Below, one piece after another: positions 14,481 through 27,330 of a stretch of 64,000 bases of DNA (position 1 is the first letter of the stretch; each line of letters starts with the position of its first letter). This DNA comes from Rhynochetos jubatus. Taxonomy: Eukaryota > Chordata > Aves > Eurypygiformes > Rhynochetidae. The stretch covers positions 27,341,408 to 27,405,407 of the forward strand of contig CM050657.1 in NCBI GenBank assembly GCA_027574665.1. The letters are read 5' to 3'. The notes beneath the pieces are model-generated. The model had not been told where the DNA came from. It worked only from the letters and a program-made list of their open reading frames with translations, and did no database searches. The position numbers and the translations under genes are program-made.

Positions 14481-17144
14481 TACAGCTATAGCGATCAAAC
14501 CCTATAACCTACATCGGGTCATGCTGGTGTTCAGGAAGATCTGTCCCACAAATTTTATGGTGACAGCTGGCACCGAAAGAAGGATGAGTTCTTGCAAAAA
14601 AGCTCATTCAACGCAGCTGAACCTTACTTGTGCAAGTGTTGAAAATTAATTCTCAAAATGCTTTCCAAATTCTCATGTAGCGTTTATTTCGCTAAGAAAC
14701 ATGCATTTTTTACTTTGTACAACTTTTCCACCCAAACACATTTAAAGACGTTATTTTCCCCACTAGCTAAACGGTCACAGCAAACCAGCTCCGATACGCT
14801 TGCAGGAAACCTAATTCGTACGTGCGAGAGCCGTTACAGACATCACATCGCTCCAAACGTTTTACGTGCAAATCTAGCACTCTCTGGCATCACTTTTCAC
14901 AGATCAACTAAATCATCTTACAATCAGATTTGCTGCAAGCTTCCTTGAGAGCTTTCAAAGTATTCCTGCAGCCAGCAGTAAGGGGCTCACTGAGAGTTAA
15001 GCAAGGAGAGCCAATTTGAGACCCTGAGAGTACTTGACACTAAACCGGGGAAGGGAAGAAAACAACCCCCAACACTTCTCCAGAGCAGGTGCAATGAGTT
15101 CATGGGTTTTAGGAGTATCACACCTTCTTTTATTTTTAGTGTCCAACCACAACATATTCCTATTCGTTGCAGTATGTATGAATTCGAAACAGGAAAGTTT
15201 GATGACTGCTTAAGGAACCTACCCTCACTCAACAGCCCTCATACTCCACTCCATCTCTCGCTTTAACGCTACCCTGAACGCTATCTGCACAGACCTTTTA
15301 CAAATACAGAACTCCTATGCGTTACGAAGGCGCTGAAAGTCCCATAAGCGGTTCTCGAAAGAAGCACAATGGAAGTCTTCTGCGGCGGTGCGTAAGGTTA
15401 CTGAACCGCACAATCTTCACCCCGTCACTTTGCTCTACCGAATATCCAATGAAATGTAATTTTAAATCATTTCTATTAGTCTTCCTAGCCCAAGCCTGAA
15501 GTCTCAAAAAAGAATGCATCTTCAGCTGGACTATTTCTGACAAAGATTATCACTAAGTCAAGTCCAACAAGACACAAGACGCTTCTTTAAAGTTAGTTTT
15601 TAAATTACGAAGAGAAACACATTTTTTCTATTGTGAAGAGAAAAATTGGTTAAGTGCATCAAAAACTATTTTCCTCAACAGTTTTACTCTACATCCCACT
15701 GCAGCATCCCACCCCATACCCAAAGTCATCGCCCCTGAGGTAAGGAAAAGCACAGCAGAGCGCATACCAGGAGTTAACAAACATTAACAGACGCTTGGGC
15801 TGACAGATAATCTGCCGCCAGTTACAAGATGTAATAAAGAAGGAATCTAGAATAAAACTAACTCCAAACATGAAGATCTGTAGGTACAACACTGGTGGTT
15901 TTCAAGTGTTTTGGTCAATTTCCACTTAATTTCTAGTAAGGCAGAAAAAAGAAACTTTGAAGAGTTGTATTTTGCAAATTACTACTTCTCCTTTTGGTTA
16001 GCTACTGTAAAGTATAACAAGAGCAGAAATATTAATATTATGAAGAATGGAAAATAATTATTACCGATACAGAACCTCCATGGAGTGAGTTCCCATAATA
16101 CTGGTATGCTCCAGGAACCTTACCTCTCCCATCTGGCTACTTCTGGTTTAATACAATAGTAAACAGCTCCCTCCACGCAAGAAGCTGATCTAAAACAGGT
16201 AGACCTGCTAAGGAAAGATGATCAGTAAGACAACAAATCCAGACAGCCTACAAAGTCATTTCTGGAAGCACTCTTAATTCAGAACTGAAGAGCAGAGCCA
16301 CCGAATCCGAGATAAAAGAATGAAGATCAGTAGCTGAAGCATGAATAGTACACTTTCCAAATATAGACTCTATCCCCCACACAAATGCAACCTCATTGAC
16401 ATGAATAATCCCACTGCAGTCGCTGGCACTATTCACAGGATCAAAGCAATACAACCACTTAGGCCTCCACAACATTCGCGTTACGGTTTTCACACGAACT
16501 ACAGCTACTGCCTTGCGCAAGTAAGAAAGAGAAACCCCTCCGAACCTCTCGACCAAGCACATCCTGCTTTTCTGTACGCGCCTTCTCGACAGCACGGTCA
16601 ACAAAACGTTTCAGAAATCTACTGAAGGGAACACCTGAGAAAACTGCTGGCAACAGATGTCAAACATTAAGATCAGCAGGCCATGATGCCTAATTACCTA
16701 CTGAATCATTTTATGGAGAAGGTAATCTTTGGGTCTTGTTAGACTTTTAACCTAGACATTCTTTAAGCAACTGAAAAGAAAGACAACGCTAGCGAGGATT
16801 GTTTCAGAAGAAAAAACCCCGCCTGATGACAATGTTTAACTTTACATAAGAGCAGGGGTCCGTATGAGCGTTCCTCGTCCTCAACCTAATTTCATATGCT
16901 CTTTCAAAAGTGGTGAAAAAACTACAACACAAACTGAAGTTTCTCTCATTGTTAAATGTGCCTTTGCTGGCTAACCCCTTTCCACATAGTCACGGTTGGA
17001 ATACAGGAATCCGTTCATCCAATTAGAAGACTGCTGTATTTCTAGTGCAGTTTGTTACAAAACTTACATATTGTCTTTGGCGCGGTTTATTTCTGTACAG
17101 GTTTTCCTACTGCTTGTTAGTAAAGCCCTGGCCACGCTGCAGCG

Positions 17145-17158
17145 TTTTTTTTTTTTTT
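17145..17158. repeat. T14 homopolymer
   Basis: Fourteen consecutive T residues in CUL3 intron 1. No adjoining element was recognised. Confidence 0.9.
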
Positions 17159-18421
17159 CTTTATTCCTACAATCCCACACATCCTAAGAAAACTGACATT
17201 CTTGAAAAAGGGTGTTTAAAGAAATAAAAGCAATTTGGAGATCAAAAAGCTTTCATCGCTAGAATTCATAATCTCATGGCCCATTTTTTTTCTTTTGACT
17301 TTTACCACTAAATGCAACTATCAATGATTAAAAGTAGAGGAAAGAGTAAACGGAACACACTATAAATCAGATGGTCAGGATTAAGCTAGCTGCTGAGAAC
17401 ACAAAGAATTCCCTAATTTCATCAGCGAGAGTTCTGATGAAGCAAATACATTGATATATTCCTTGCCAGTGAAATAAGATAAACAGGTATGTCCAGTTTC
17501 TCCGTAAAGGCAAGGTGCATTGGTTCTACACTGCTGCCTGCTGGGACCAGACAGAGCATCAAAAAGTTACGCTAAACCTTAAAAGCCAGTGACTCAACTA
17601 AGTATCTTCTCTTTAACGTATACACCAGTGAACACACATACACACGCGCTTCCTGGCAGTCCTCTGGCAGATGAAGCTTTTCTGTTTCTCTCGTTCCTCA
17701 ACGCCATTAATAGTCCTGTAGTAAGCTTTAATTGAACCAACTGTCAAAACACAGCAAGCTTTATGGCAGTATAAATTAATGACCTGGCTCATTCCCCTCT
17801 ATAACTCAGATGGCGTGCTCACTGCTCCTCCGAACACGCATGAAAGTTACCTATGCCCAGATGTTTATAGTAACATCTTCGGAACAGCTGGCATTATGCC
17901 ACCTAAATCTTATAATCCTACGATTTACAGTCTCTTCTACGGAGCGGAGAGTGAAATAAATTCAGCAAGAGGAAACTCTCCAGAAGACACAAACAAATAC
18001 CCCCACCCCCCCCCTTCCGGGGTTAACCGATTTTGTTGATGTAGGCGTATAACCTTCGACTCCTTCTCTTGAGGCCTTTTCCTTGAAAACAAAGAAACCA
18101 GCTCCCCCCCCCCAAGTGCCGTACGTGGATTTTCATAATTGACCTGCTTGAGGAGGGAGACGACAGCGGCAGGCAGCACCGCTCCGCCGAGATGCGGCTC
18201 CCGCACACTCCCCCTCCACCCCGCAACCGGCACGGGGGGTGCCCGAGGCCGCCGGCCGGCTGACAGCTTACCCCGCACCGCTCGCACCCCGCGGGCCCCC
18301 AGCGCGGCCGCCTCGGCCCGGGACCGGCCCCGGCCCACGGCGCGGAGGCCGCGGGGCCTGCGGACAGGCGGAGGCCGGGGCCTGGCGCGGCCGCTCAGCC
18401 CAGCCTAGGCCCGGTACTCAC

Positions 18422-18487
18422 AGGGAAGGCTCGGATCCGCATCTTGGTGTCCTTCCGGCTGCCCGTCCCCTTGCTCAGGTTCGACAT
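18422..18487 (-). CDS. CUL3: CUL3 (cullin-3) first coding exon
   Basis: Read on the minus strand, the ATG at 18487-18485 opens 22 codons beginning MSNLSKGTGSRKD and ending RIRAFP, the N-terminus I know for vertebrate cullin-3. The exon ends after a complete proline codon and is followed by the donor GTGAGT. Cullin-3 is the scaffold of CRL3 ubiquitin ligases: its N-terminal part binds BTB-domain substrate adaptors (such as KEAP1 or KLHL proteins) and its C-terminal part binds RBX1 and is neddylated. Only this short N-terminal extension is in the window. The remaining exons lie to the left of position 1. The same frame stays open upstream to an ATG at 18793, but that stretch is low-complexity GC-rich sequence and matches no cullin, so the conserved start is chosen. 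The exon sits inside a CpG island and is transcribed away from the cyclase gene at 42.7 kb. Confidence 0.93.
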
Positions 18488-18936
18488 CTTCGGGCCCGGC
18501 GGCGGCGGCGCCTCCCGTCCGGAGGGGCGCCGGGGGACGCGCGGCGGGGCGGCGGGCCCCGGGAGCGGGGCCGGGGGGCCGGGCGGGGGAGGCCGCTGGC
18601 GACCTTCACTCCGGGCTGCGGCCCCCGGGGCTGCGCGGAAGGCGGGAGAGCCGGGCCGGGCCGGGCCGAGGGGGGGGAGGGGGGGAGGGGAGCGGCGGGG
18701 GAGGCGGCGGCGAGGGGCGAGACGGCGGCGCAGGCCCCTCGCTCCAGCGACTGCGCTTCCTTCACCCTCCTCCTCCGCCGCGATGGCGGACAAACATCGC
18801 TCAGTGCGCAGGGCCGAGCGCCCCCCCCCTTTCCTCTGCCTTCACTTCCCACCGCCCAGCCAGCGAGAGACAGATCCGGCTGCGGTGGCGGGCGGGGGCG
18901 GCGGCGGCGGGAGGGCCGCGGGGCGGAGCGCGCTGC

Positions 18937-18972
18937 CAGCCGCTCTCGCGAGGCTTCAGCCGCTCTCGTGAG
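18937..18972. promoter_or_regulatory. Tandem TCTCGCGAG-type motifs
   Basis: CAGCCGCTCTCGCGAG (18937-18952) is repeated 20 bases on as CAGCCGCTCTCGTGAG (18957-18972). The first contains the TCTCGCGAGA-like palindrome known from many TATA-less, often bidirectional, vertebrate promoters. The second copy has one changed base that breaks the palindrome. Confidence 0.65.
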
Positions 18973-18975
18973 ACC

Positions 18976-19007
18976 GCCGGTTGGCTCCCCGCGGGGCCGG
19001 TTGGCTC
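18976..19007. promoter_or_regulatory. Tandem GCCGGTTGGCTC pair
   Basis: GCCGGTTGGCTC occurs at 18976-18987 and again at 18996-19007, a 20-base period that continues the spacing of the TCTCGCGAG pair just upstream. TTGGC resembles an NF1 half-site, but that assignment is weak. Confidence 0.5.
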
Positions 19008-19031
19008 GGAGCTGCCTCCGTCGAGGTGGGC

Positions 19032-19089
19032 GGGAGGAAAGGGCGGCGCTGATTGGCGGCGGGAGGGAGGAAAGGGCGGCGCTGATTGG
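19032..19089. promoter_or_regulatory. 33-bp tandem repeat with two inverted CCAAT boxes
   Basis: A 25-base unit containing GGGCGG followed by CTGATTGG occurs at 19032-19056 and identically at 19065-19089, a period of 33 bases. Each carries an inverted CCAAT (NF-Y type) box next to an Sp1-type box. Paired NF-Y sites about three helical turns apart are common in strong TATA-less promoters. Confidence 0.7.
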
Positions 19090-22000
19090 TGGAGAGCGGC
19101 GGCGCGGGGCGGGACGAAGCCCAGAGGGCGGTGCGTCCGGGCGGCGGCGGTGGTGGGCGGGCGCGTTGCGCGGGCGGGGGGTGGTGTTACGGGTGCCGCT
19201 GGCCGGGCAGCTCGCCCCGTGCCGGTACCCGCCCCGGTGCTTGCGGAGGGTGTTTCGCTGGCGTTAAGGCGCGGGTTTGGCTCGCGGAGAGGCAAGCGCG
19301 AGCGCGCCTCGCAGCGTTAAGCACGGCTTGAGCGCTGCTGCGGCCGCACCGGCGGGCGGGACGCGGGCCGTCGGCCTAGCCCCGTCCCCAGAGGTGCTTT
19401 GGCGCCGTGGCGGTAACCTCGCAGTGCACGGCTAAACGGGGAAAGACGCCTGGCTGCTCCTTTTCCTGTTCCCTTCCCTTTGAAGTCTCCCGGGTGGCAG
19501 CTGCGCCGCGCTGAAGCGTGTCACCGGGAGGCGTATCCCTCCGCCGAGGCTCACGGAACGGCGTGATGCAGGGCGGGTTTATTTGTTTATGTTCCGTGTT
19601 TTCGTCGCGCTGCATGCCTGAGCGATGAGAGTGCCACCCGAGGCCAGGCTTCTGTGAGCGCGGAGTTCGGTGTAGGGCACGCGGGGAAGGGCAGGGTGTT
19701 CGGCAAACAGCTCCGTAAACAAGTAGTACCTCTGGAAGTCAGGCTGGTCAGCCAGAAGAAATCCAGGTCCCAGTCGCCGGGACTAACTGAAAAGTTAGTG
19801 GATGGAACTGCCATCGGGGTCAAAACATGGCTCGCTCAGGATCCCCCGGAGGAAGGGCAAGGCATAGCCAGGGAGAGAATTCCCTTCAGGTGACTCCCAG
19901 AGCGGGCTCCGAATGCCAGGGCATCCGGGATCGATGTCCTGCATCCGGCTCCGCTTACCCCGTCATCACCCTTTTCCTGCAGGTGCCTCCACGCAGCACG
20001 TGCCCGCGGGGCGCAGAAGCATCCTGCCTTCTGTACGAGTGCTGCCACGGTTCCTGTTTCTTTGACTTTTACAACCACTTCCCATTTGGACTGTGCACGT
20101 TCACGTACGGTGTATTTTTTAATCTGCTGATGAGAATTAAGTATATACGCCTAGAGAAGATATTATATAACAGCAGCACAGTAAACGCTGATTGCAACAT
20201 GACAGTGCAATAGGAACGAGTCCTTTTCAAAATTACAGGAGTCAAAATGCAGGTGAGGCCAAGCTGAGGTGAGGAGGGACAGGTCGCCATTCGTTAACGT
20301 GAAGAATATGGCTTCCACGTGTAATTCCATTCACATAATCCCAATCTTATTTCTCCTCTGAAGTCCTTCCTTTGCCGAATGAGGACAACCTCCTACGTTA
20401 ACATGTTGGGGTTTTTTCCGTTCCATGGCAGTTAAGATGAAGTCATTTGAAAAGGGAAGTCATTTCATGTTGACTCTTGCCAGAGCAGTTTGCAAAACTC
20501 AAGTAGATTTGCACTGAAACAGGGAGGTTTCGATTTTAAAAATGTTACAAGAGCGCTTTTCAACAAATCTGGTGCTATTTTCAGAAACCAAGGCTTTCCC
20601 CACAAACTGTTTTTGAGGAACTGGCATTTCTTCTTCCAAGGAAGGAGAAAAACAACTTTTACTGTATCTGTTACCGCGGATTGACTCCTCTCATTGCTGC
20701 TTTTGTGCTTCCTCTGATAATGGCTGCTTGTGGCAGCCCTGGACCGCCAGCCTCTCGCCTTCTCTTCATCCCAGTGGCTCCTCATGCACATTTTTTATCT
20801 AAGTCTGAGAAGTGCTGACTCACCCTTAGTCGCTGTTAAGGCCAGCACAGTATGCTCAACAAAAAATAAAATTACTGTCCTACCAAGAGATCTCAGTTCT
20901 CGTGTGAAGCAGCTTTATTTTACGCTGTGAGCTCATAGCTACAACAGACTAGTGTAAATATATCTCTAGTTGTTACTAAAAGCTGAATTTGCGGTCTGAG
21001 CCTTCTTTTTGTGCAGGTTTGTGACCCAGTGGGGATGTCTGCTCTACAGAAATTTCACGTCAAAGCTCTGTTCAGTGGCTGTCCGAGGTGGAGACAACTG
21101 CTGTTTTTTTAGTGCTGATTTTCTGTTTCCATACATAATGTACAAAATGAAGTTTCGCTAAAAATTAACCTTTGAGCTTACACAAAGAACTAATTTAGAC
21201 CTTCGTTAAGTGTTTATAATGTTAATTCTGGTCAAAGCCAGAAGGAAGACAAGCGGAGGGAGAAGGACAGAGTAGCATAGGAAGAGTTAGCCACCCTGTC
21301 GCCTAACTGGGTCACCTGGGCTATCTGACACATGTATCTTGCACGTCTTCTGCTAGTCCGGCAGCGAAGTAACGGTTCGTGTGCAGAAGAACGGTCACCC
21401 TTGTCGGCAAGTTCACATCCGCGCGTTGCGGCAGCCTTGAACGCATCTTATACCAACCACAACTACATGGAGAGGTGTGAAGGCCCCCAAAATAGCTTAT
21501 GCTGTGCAGAGAGGAGCTCAGCATTATCCAAAGCGGTCAGTGAGTGGGTGTTCTTCTGAGGTCAGTCCTCTGATTTTAGATATCAATGGTATCATTGGAT
21601 AATAGCGAAGGTTGCTCAGGTGTCTGCTAATCCGTACGGAGTATTTTCAGCGGAATGACACGTTGCTGTCTTGCCGTCAGCAGGAGACAGCCAGCCCTTC
21701 TCATTGACAAGTGTACTTGAAGCTGGCAATGAATCTTTAATTATTTAGGCACCCTCTTTATAATCTGATTTAGCGCTCACCTTAGTCATGCCAAGGGCAG
21801 CAGAAATTTTAGAAGAATAGGAAGAGTGCATTACGTTCGTATCAGTCTAAATTTACATTTGTATAATCAGGCCTTTAAAAGCAGAACGTGGCTCTGGTTT
21901 AACGTGAAGAAAAATGTTCCCTGTGCACCTGGGAGAATACGACTTCTTTATTTCAAATGGTCACTTGGTAAGGCTGGATCACCCTCCACCAAAGCCAGGA

Positions 22001-22814
22001 GACAAGATTTCTTTCGCAAGTAAACATCACTTCCAAGGAATCATACATATTCTCAGGTTTTTCTTACTTTTCCCTCACTCCTGCAACCGTCAGTGATATT
22101 TGACTGTTAAAATACACAAACATAAAGAAAAAAAGAGTGTTTCCATCAGAGGAGAAGAAAGAATGACCGCATCCTGGTCTGCAGCGCACCTAAATGCCTG
22201 GCTGCAAACACGGGGGTATTCATTCCGGGGCTTGACCTCACCGTAAGGTCCTCCTGCAGAGAAAAAGAAACAAAATAGCATTTGCATATTGTGGTGGGAA
22301 AAACAGTGAGTTCTCTTCCTTTAAGGCCCAGAATTAAGTGGGGGAGGGGGCAGGTTTTTTCTTTTTTTTCCTCTTTTTTTTTTTCCGGTAAGTGCCTGCA
22401 TCACTTTGCATGTGCTGGCTGCTTTCAGATTTGCATCAATGATTTGTGTCACAGCAACCATGTTCTAAGACAGTTGCCTCACTTTCCCATGTGACTATTT
22501 TGGGAGATGCAGTAAACGATTCACTCCTTTCGTTTCAATTTCTACAACCTGAGAATTGTTTTATTATTACTGTTTTGTAACAACACAGAGATAAGCACCA
22601 GCAAAACCAGATCCAATAGCTCATATTGAGGATTCTGCCAAAAGCAGAATCTTCCTCCAAATCACTGAAAGAACAAAGCTCAGGACAACCAGATAAATGG
22701 ATACTTTTAGTGCCTTAATCCCTCGTCTGCAAACCAAAACAATAACTGACTGCTTTGTGCACAAGGTTCATAGATTACAATAGGCACGGGGACAATAGGG
22801 TCCTGTAAAACCAT

Positions 22815-22855
22815 GATAAATATTCAGAAATATGGGATAAATATTCAGAAATATG
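22815..22855. repeat. 21-bp tandem duplication
   Basis: GATAAATATTCAGAAATATG occurs at 22815 and again at 22836 with no mismatch over 20 bases, a recent-looking two-copy tandem repeat. Confidence 0.9.
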
Positions 22856-22933
22856 ATTTACCAGGGCACTGTGTTTTACATTTCTCTGCAAAGAAACAGA
22901 ATAGTTCCAAGACACACGGTTTCACATTGTTTC

Positions 22934-22986
22934 TGTCCAATTTGGGAGTTTTTCTTTTCTTTCCTGGGTTTGTGTCCAATTTGGGA
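22934..22986. repeat. 39-bp period tandem duplication
   Basis: TGTCCAATTTGGGA occurs at 22934-22947 and 22973-22986, each followed by a pyrimidine-rich stretch. A two-copy imperfect duplication. Confidence 0.75.
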
Positions 22987-25900
22987 CTTTTTTTATCTTC
23001 CTCCATCACTGCTTCGGAGGACTTCGGGGACAGGTATAACTCAGCATAACAAAGCTATCAGCATATCGGGTAGATCCGTAACGTTGGAGGGGTTTTTGCT
23101 CTCCTGTCTTTCTTCTATAATGTAAATACTGTGTTTATTTTTTGTAAAAAAAAAAACAACAAACTTGAGTTTTATTGTTTGTTTGGGTTTTTTTTCACAT
23201 GGGGGAGGCTGAGAGGCCTGGCAGTGCAGTGAAAGGCTGCGGAGGGGCAAGGCAAGGTGGAAAACAGGCCGCATGAAGTTATTTGCTTCTTAGTCCCTCA
23301 TGGAAACTCATTGCTTGGAACATTTGGCTGTGCTGCCTTTAAATTTAATTTCTGTTGCATTTAAATGTCGCCACAAACCGAGTAAATGCTAAAATATGAC
23401 AGTCTAAACAACTCAACAGTGTCAAAATTACACCAAAGTACTTTCAAATATTGTAAGCAGGAAGAAAAAGATGTTGAGGTGCTGTCTCGACCCTGTTTTC
23501 TCTGGCAGTGACCTGCCTTAACAGACAAAACCCTTGCTGATGGGCACAGCTTGACCCGTGCTCTGCCTCAGAGCGCCACGTACCGCTTCCCGTCCCATCA
23601 GCCAACCCAACAGCAGACTCCACCACCACCACCGTGTTGCAGAGGATCTGCCGCCAGCGCCGGCGGACTCGGGGTGGGCTGTTTACAGGCAACGCGCTGA
23701 GGACTGGCAGGAGGGATGGCGAGGGCGCTGTAATGAGCGCGTCGTGTAGTGGCACATTTTAAAAACAGGTCTAACCAGACAATGCACATAATAACCAAAA
23801 TTAATGCTGTTCAACCAGCACTGGCTTCGCTTTCAGTACCTGACCCACTTCAGGATTGTTGGAATAATACATGGAATAATAATGAAGTCCTTAACAGACT
23901 AAGTCTCGGTTCAAGTGCAAACTCACGTCTCTGTTGCACACCTTTGACAGCCATCTTGCACAACGTGACTGCACAATACACCGACAAACTCATTCATCAG
24001 CACTCTTACGGCAGCGATTGCTGCAACTACTGTACCATCATCAGCTTCTTTCCTACCTCTGTCAAAGCAGGACTACAGCCGTACAGCGTAACTGTATAAA
24101 CGCCTCACTATGCTTCTGCTCGAACAGGGGGTGCCACCATATGGAGCAAAGGCAGACTCTTATGTTACAGCCCCATTTTCTAGCCGCCAGGCCACTGCCT
24201 CTGTCAAGTGGAGAGTTTTCACAAGCTTTGAGTAGTGCGACAGGAGATTGGGCAGGAGCTCACATTACAAAGAAGATTGTACTACAGCAGTTGCAACCAA
24301 CAGTGAAGGCTGCAACCGTGCGGTTATCAAATGGTTCAGAAACTGTTCCTACCGCATCACAACAATCTGCTCTTGGAGGGGAAGAACAAGTGTGTGCATA
24401 GTGGGTCAGAAGATGGCCTGAAAGAGCCAGGCGTTTCAAAACACTCGGGGCAAATTTTCAGAAAAGAAAAAAAGTCTCTGTTACAAACCACAGAAGAAAA
24501 TATTGTACACAAACCCCAGTGAAAGCTAAAAGGTTGCGCCGGCGCCATCGTACTACACAAACACCCACCAAAGGGTTAGGGTTTACCTGATCGTGGTGTA
24601 TAAAGCACCCGCGAGGGAAAATGGTTTCTGGAAGTACCGTTTTTTAAATCAGGTAGGAAAAGACAGCTCGACAAAATTATTGGAGAGTGAAGCAAGATCA
24701 AAACCGATGCAACACCAAAGGTAATTATTCCTTAAAACTCTCTACCTACAGATGCAACACATCCTTCATTATTCAACCTGCCAAATGAAGTTCAGTAACT
24801 TGCTAAATACCAAGCCAGGGTGAGTTTTGCCAGGACCAGCTAACGCCGCTTTCTTCCAAAAGAGAAGCTCCAGATTTACCGAGGCACTCACTTCAGTCGT
24901 AAAACCACCAGCAGCTCTTGGCACCGTATGCAGACGCGGGTGGGTAACGTGGCTGTCTGGTAGCACTCCCTCATCCCTTTGCTGCGGCACACACGATGCT
25001 GGCGGAGAATGCGTGCTCCGAGATGGTTGTCTAATTTTTATTCTGACGAGATCTAGCTTTTTGGTACCAGTTCTGCTTCTTTGGGACTGGAGGCAGTTGC
25101 TTTGAAAGCTGAGGGAGGAACACGTTTCAAAGTTTTCACAGTTACACTCACCAGAGATCACTTTGTTTGTGGCTGTTACTGACTTTCGTGCCTCAGCTAT
25201 TTTGACATTTCCTGTTAGCTAAGTGCCAGAGAATCTGTCGCCTCTCATAGTTAAAATGCCTGCACGTTTGTGACCTTTTCACATTCAGGTAAAAACTCTA
25301 GGTTTCCCACGTGGGATTTTCCTCCTCTTCAAATATATGCATCATTTAAAAGTTACTTCTGCCCAGGAGGAGTCTCCAGCCAGCTGTAGTTGGCGTATTT
25401 TCCAGGTCCTTTACGCTGCCATGGAAAGCCTTGCGCCGCAAAGGGACTCATCTTCAGTCTTGGGTCAAGTATTTACTGGAGAAGCAGCTGTGCCAGTTTA
25501 ACATGTGACTGACATCCAGATGTTTGTCATCGCACCGCAGCGCTGTACGGTCTGCCCTATTGCACAGCGGAGAAGTCTGTGTAAAAATACAAAACGGTGT
25601 TTAAATTCCAGTGGAAAGTCAGGTGGGTAAACTCACGTCACTCCTACCAGCACTAACTAACCTGCTGCCTTTGTGCTGAAGCACAAGGAGTGCCCGGATG
25701 ATTTATTCTGACATCTGAACTGTACCAGGAAGAGGGTAATTTCCAGTTTACGGGTGGGATTGGATGTCTTCAAGTGCCACAAAGCCATTTCTACAATGAC
25801 CGCGTGACTGCAGGCTCAGAAAACAGTCATTATTTTAGAGGCTGCTGGTAAACATCCTCTTCCAGACCTGGCTCTGCAGGCTAAAGATGCCAGGCATCTG

Positions 25901-27330
25901 GAATGGGCACTCCCAGAAATCAGGGCTCTTCCCATAGCTCCATAAATCAGAATTGTGATGCTGCTTTTCTAATCTGCCTGAGACAAAGCGTGCCAGTTAG
26001 TGCAAGCTTGCCTTTGTCAGCTGCTTGAACCAACCTGGTGGAACTCGCCTGAAGCAGAGCAGCGTGCACTTCTTCCCCTGGATACACCTTTTTGGCAGGG
26101 TTCTGCGAGTGGTAACTCTTGGCTACGGTGAAAATGCAACACTGGAGGTAGAGGAAGCAAGACTTTCAGCAGCCAAAGGTGTTTGCAAAGCGGTGATGGC
26201 ACATGACCACCAAGTACTTAGGCACGTTGCACAGTACAGGTGTTCATCTTTCTAGTTCTGCGTAAAAAATGTGAAACGCCCATGAAAAACACAACTGTCC
26301 TTCAGCTGTTAAACAGCTCTCAACTCACAAGGTTGCATTCGATGCAAAAAGTAATCTTTTAACAGATTTTATACCACGACAATAAATTCAGACAAGATGC
26401 ATCTTTAAACCATAAGATTATTGCTACTATCTTTACTACACTGTTACCTAAGAGCCAACAAGCAGGACTCATATCCACGCCAGGCAAGCACCAAAAAATA
26501 GCCAGTGTTCTACAAAAAGCTTGCAAATGGTGTTAGATAAGGCAAGTTATGGGGAAGGCGTGGCGGGAAGGAAGATGTGTTTTCAGGAATGAGATCATGG
26601 TTCTTGGACTTTCAGTCTGAAAGGAGCCCTAAACCAAATGAGGACAAACCAAACCGCCTCCTAGAAATCTTGAACCTGCTGTGAACACACATGAGCTCAC
26701 CTACATGTGCATACCTCGTGCAGAGAGTCCCGTGAGCTTGGGATATCAGGCCCACGTGTGCGGAGCCTGGCTTTTTCAACAGTCATGATGTACGCAAATT
26801 AAGGAGAAGCTTTTGATGCCGATGAGGTTTTTTTATTTTACCTTCAGGAAATACCTAAGTAAATAATGTACCAGTGAGAGGACGTGGAATGTTAATGCTT
26901 GGTAGCACGGATCCAGTCCCGTGAAATGGCTACGGTTTCTCAAGGCTTTAAAAGACAAAGTGCAGAAAAACCAAAAGCAACATATACTAGAATAAAAATC
27001 GATACGCAAGACCATTTTTCCTAGGATGCATGGCAAAATCTTCCTGATATAAAGGCAGTATATATTAAAAAAAGTTCATTGTTACTGATGTAATTTACAC
27101 AAGCCTGCTGTGCTGATAAAAAACCAAAAAGATATTTGAACATACAATAACAGCTTTTCCAGGTGGTACTCAGGTTGGCAATTGCATTTCTTAGTGTCTC
27201 TTCCTGACCCAAATTCTTTCTAGGGATTGAAATCAGTTGTGGCCAGATCTCAAGGCATATTTGGCTCCAGCCACCTGGCTAGGAGTGCTTTATTCATGTA
27301 ATTACTAAAATCACTGCTTCGATTTAAAAT

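Larger units (their letters stand above)
4656..18421 (-). other. CUL3: CUL3 intron 1, proximal part (no gene seen)
   Basis: Intron DNA between the CR1 fragment and the CUL3 exon 1 donor. On the minus strand the intron begins GTGAGT (plus-strand ACTCAC at 18416-18421). I found no exon, RNA gene or recognisable transposon here. Small features are a CA/TA-rich stretch at 14248-14288, an A18 run at 14463-14480, a T14 run at 17145-17158 and C runs at about 18002-18016 and 18104-18112. Base composition rises steeply in GC from about 18.14 kb toward the promoter. Confidence 0.6.
18140..19400. promoter_or_regulatory. CUL3: CpG-island promoter of CUL3
   Basis: A very GC- and CpG-rich block surrounds CUL3 exon 1, with many GGGCGG (Sp1/KLF-type) boxes and no obvious TATA box, typical of a housekeeping promoter. 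The 5' UTR should run from 18488 rightward for an unknown distance. CGG/GGC triplet runs near 18498-18510 and 18898-18910 are low-complexity. A cluster of repeated motifs at 18937-19089 probably marks the core promoter. CpG islands of this kind often fire in both directions, but I see no recognisable gene going right. Confidence 0.85.
19401..27330. other. Intergenic, no gene recognised
   Basis: Non-coding DNA right of the CUL3 promoter. Reading frames reach about 155 codons near 23.9-24.4 kb, but overlapping frames on both strands are equally open there and none resembles a known protein. Two small tandem duplications occur at 22815-22855 and 22934-22986. An unannotated divergent transcript from the CUL3 island is possible but not shown by sequence alone. 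Confidence 0.5.

Noticed and set aside
1-18421. Search for CUL3 exon 2 inside the window
   Set aside because: None of the minus-strand frames carries the expected MDEKYVNSIWDLL segment, so the exon is taken to lie outside the window.
18239-19267. 342-codon plus-strand open frame across the CUL3 CpG island
   Set aside because: Made almost entirely of R, G, A and P from GC-rich sequence with few stop codons by chance. Other frames on both strands are open too, and it matches no protein family.
23934-24401. 155-codon plus-strand frame overlapping a 116-codon frame
   Set aside because: No recognisable domain and several overlapping frames open. A non-coding transcript is possible but unsupported.
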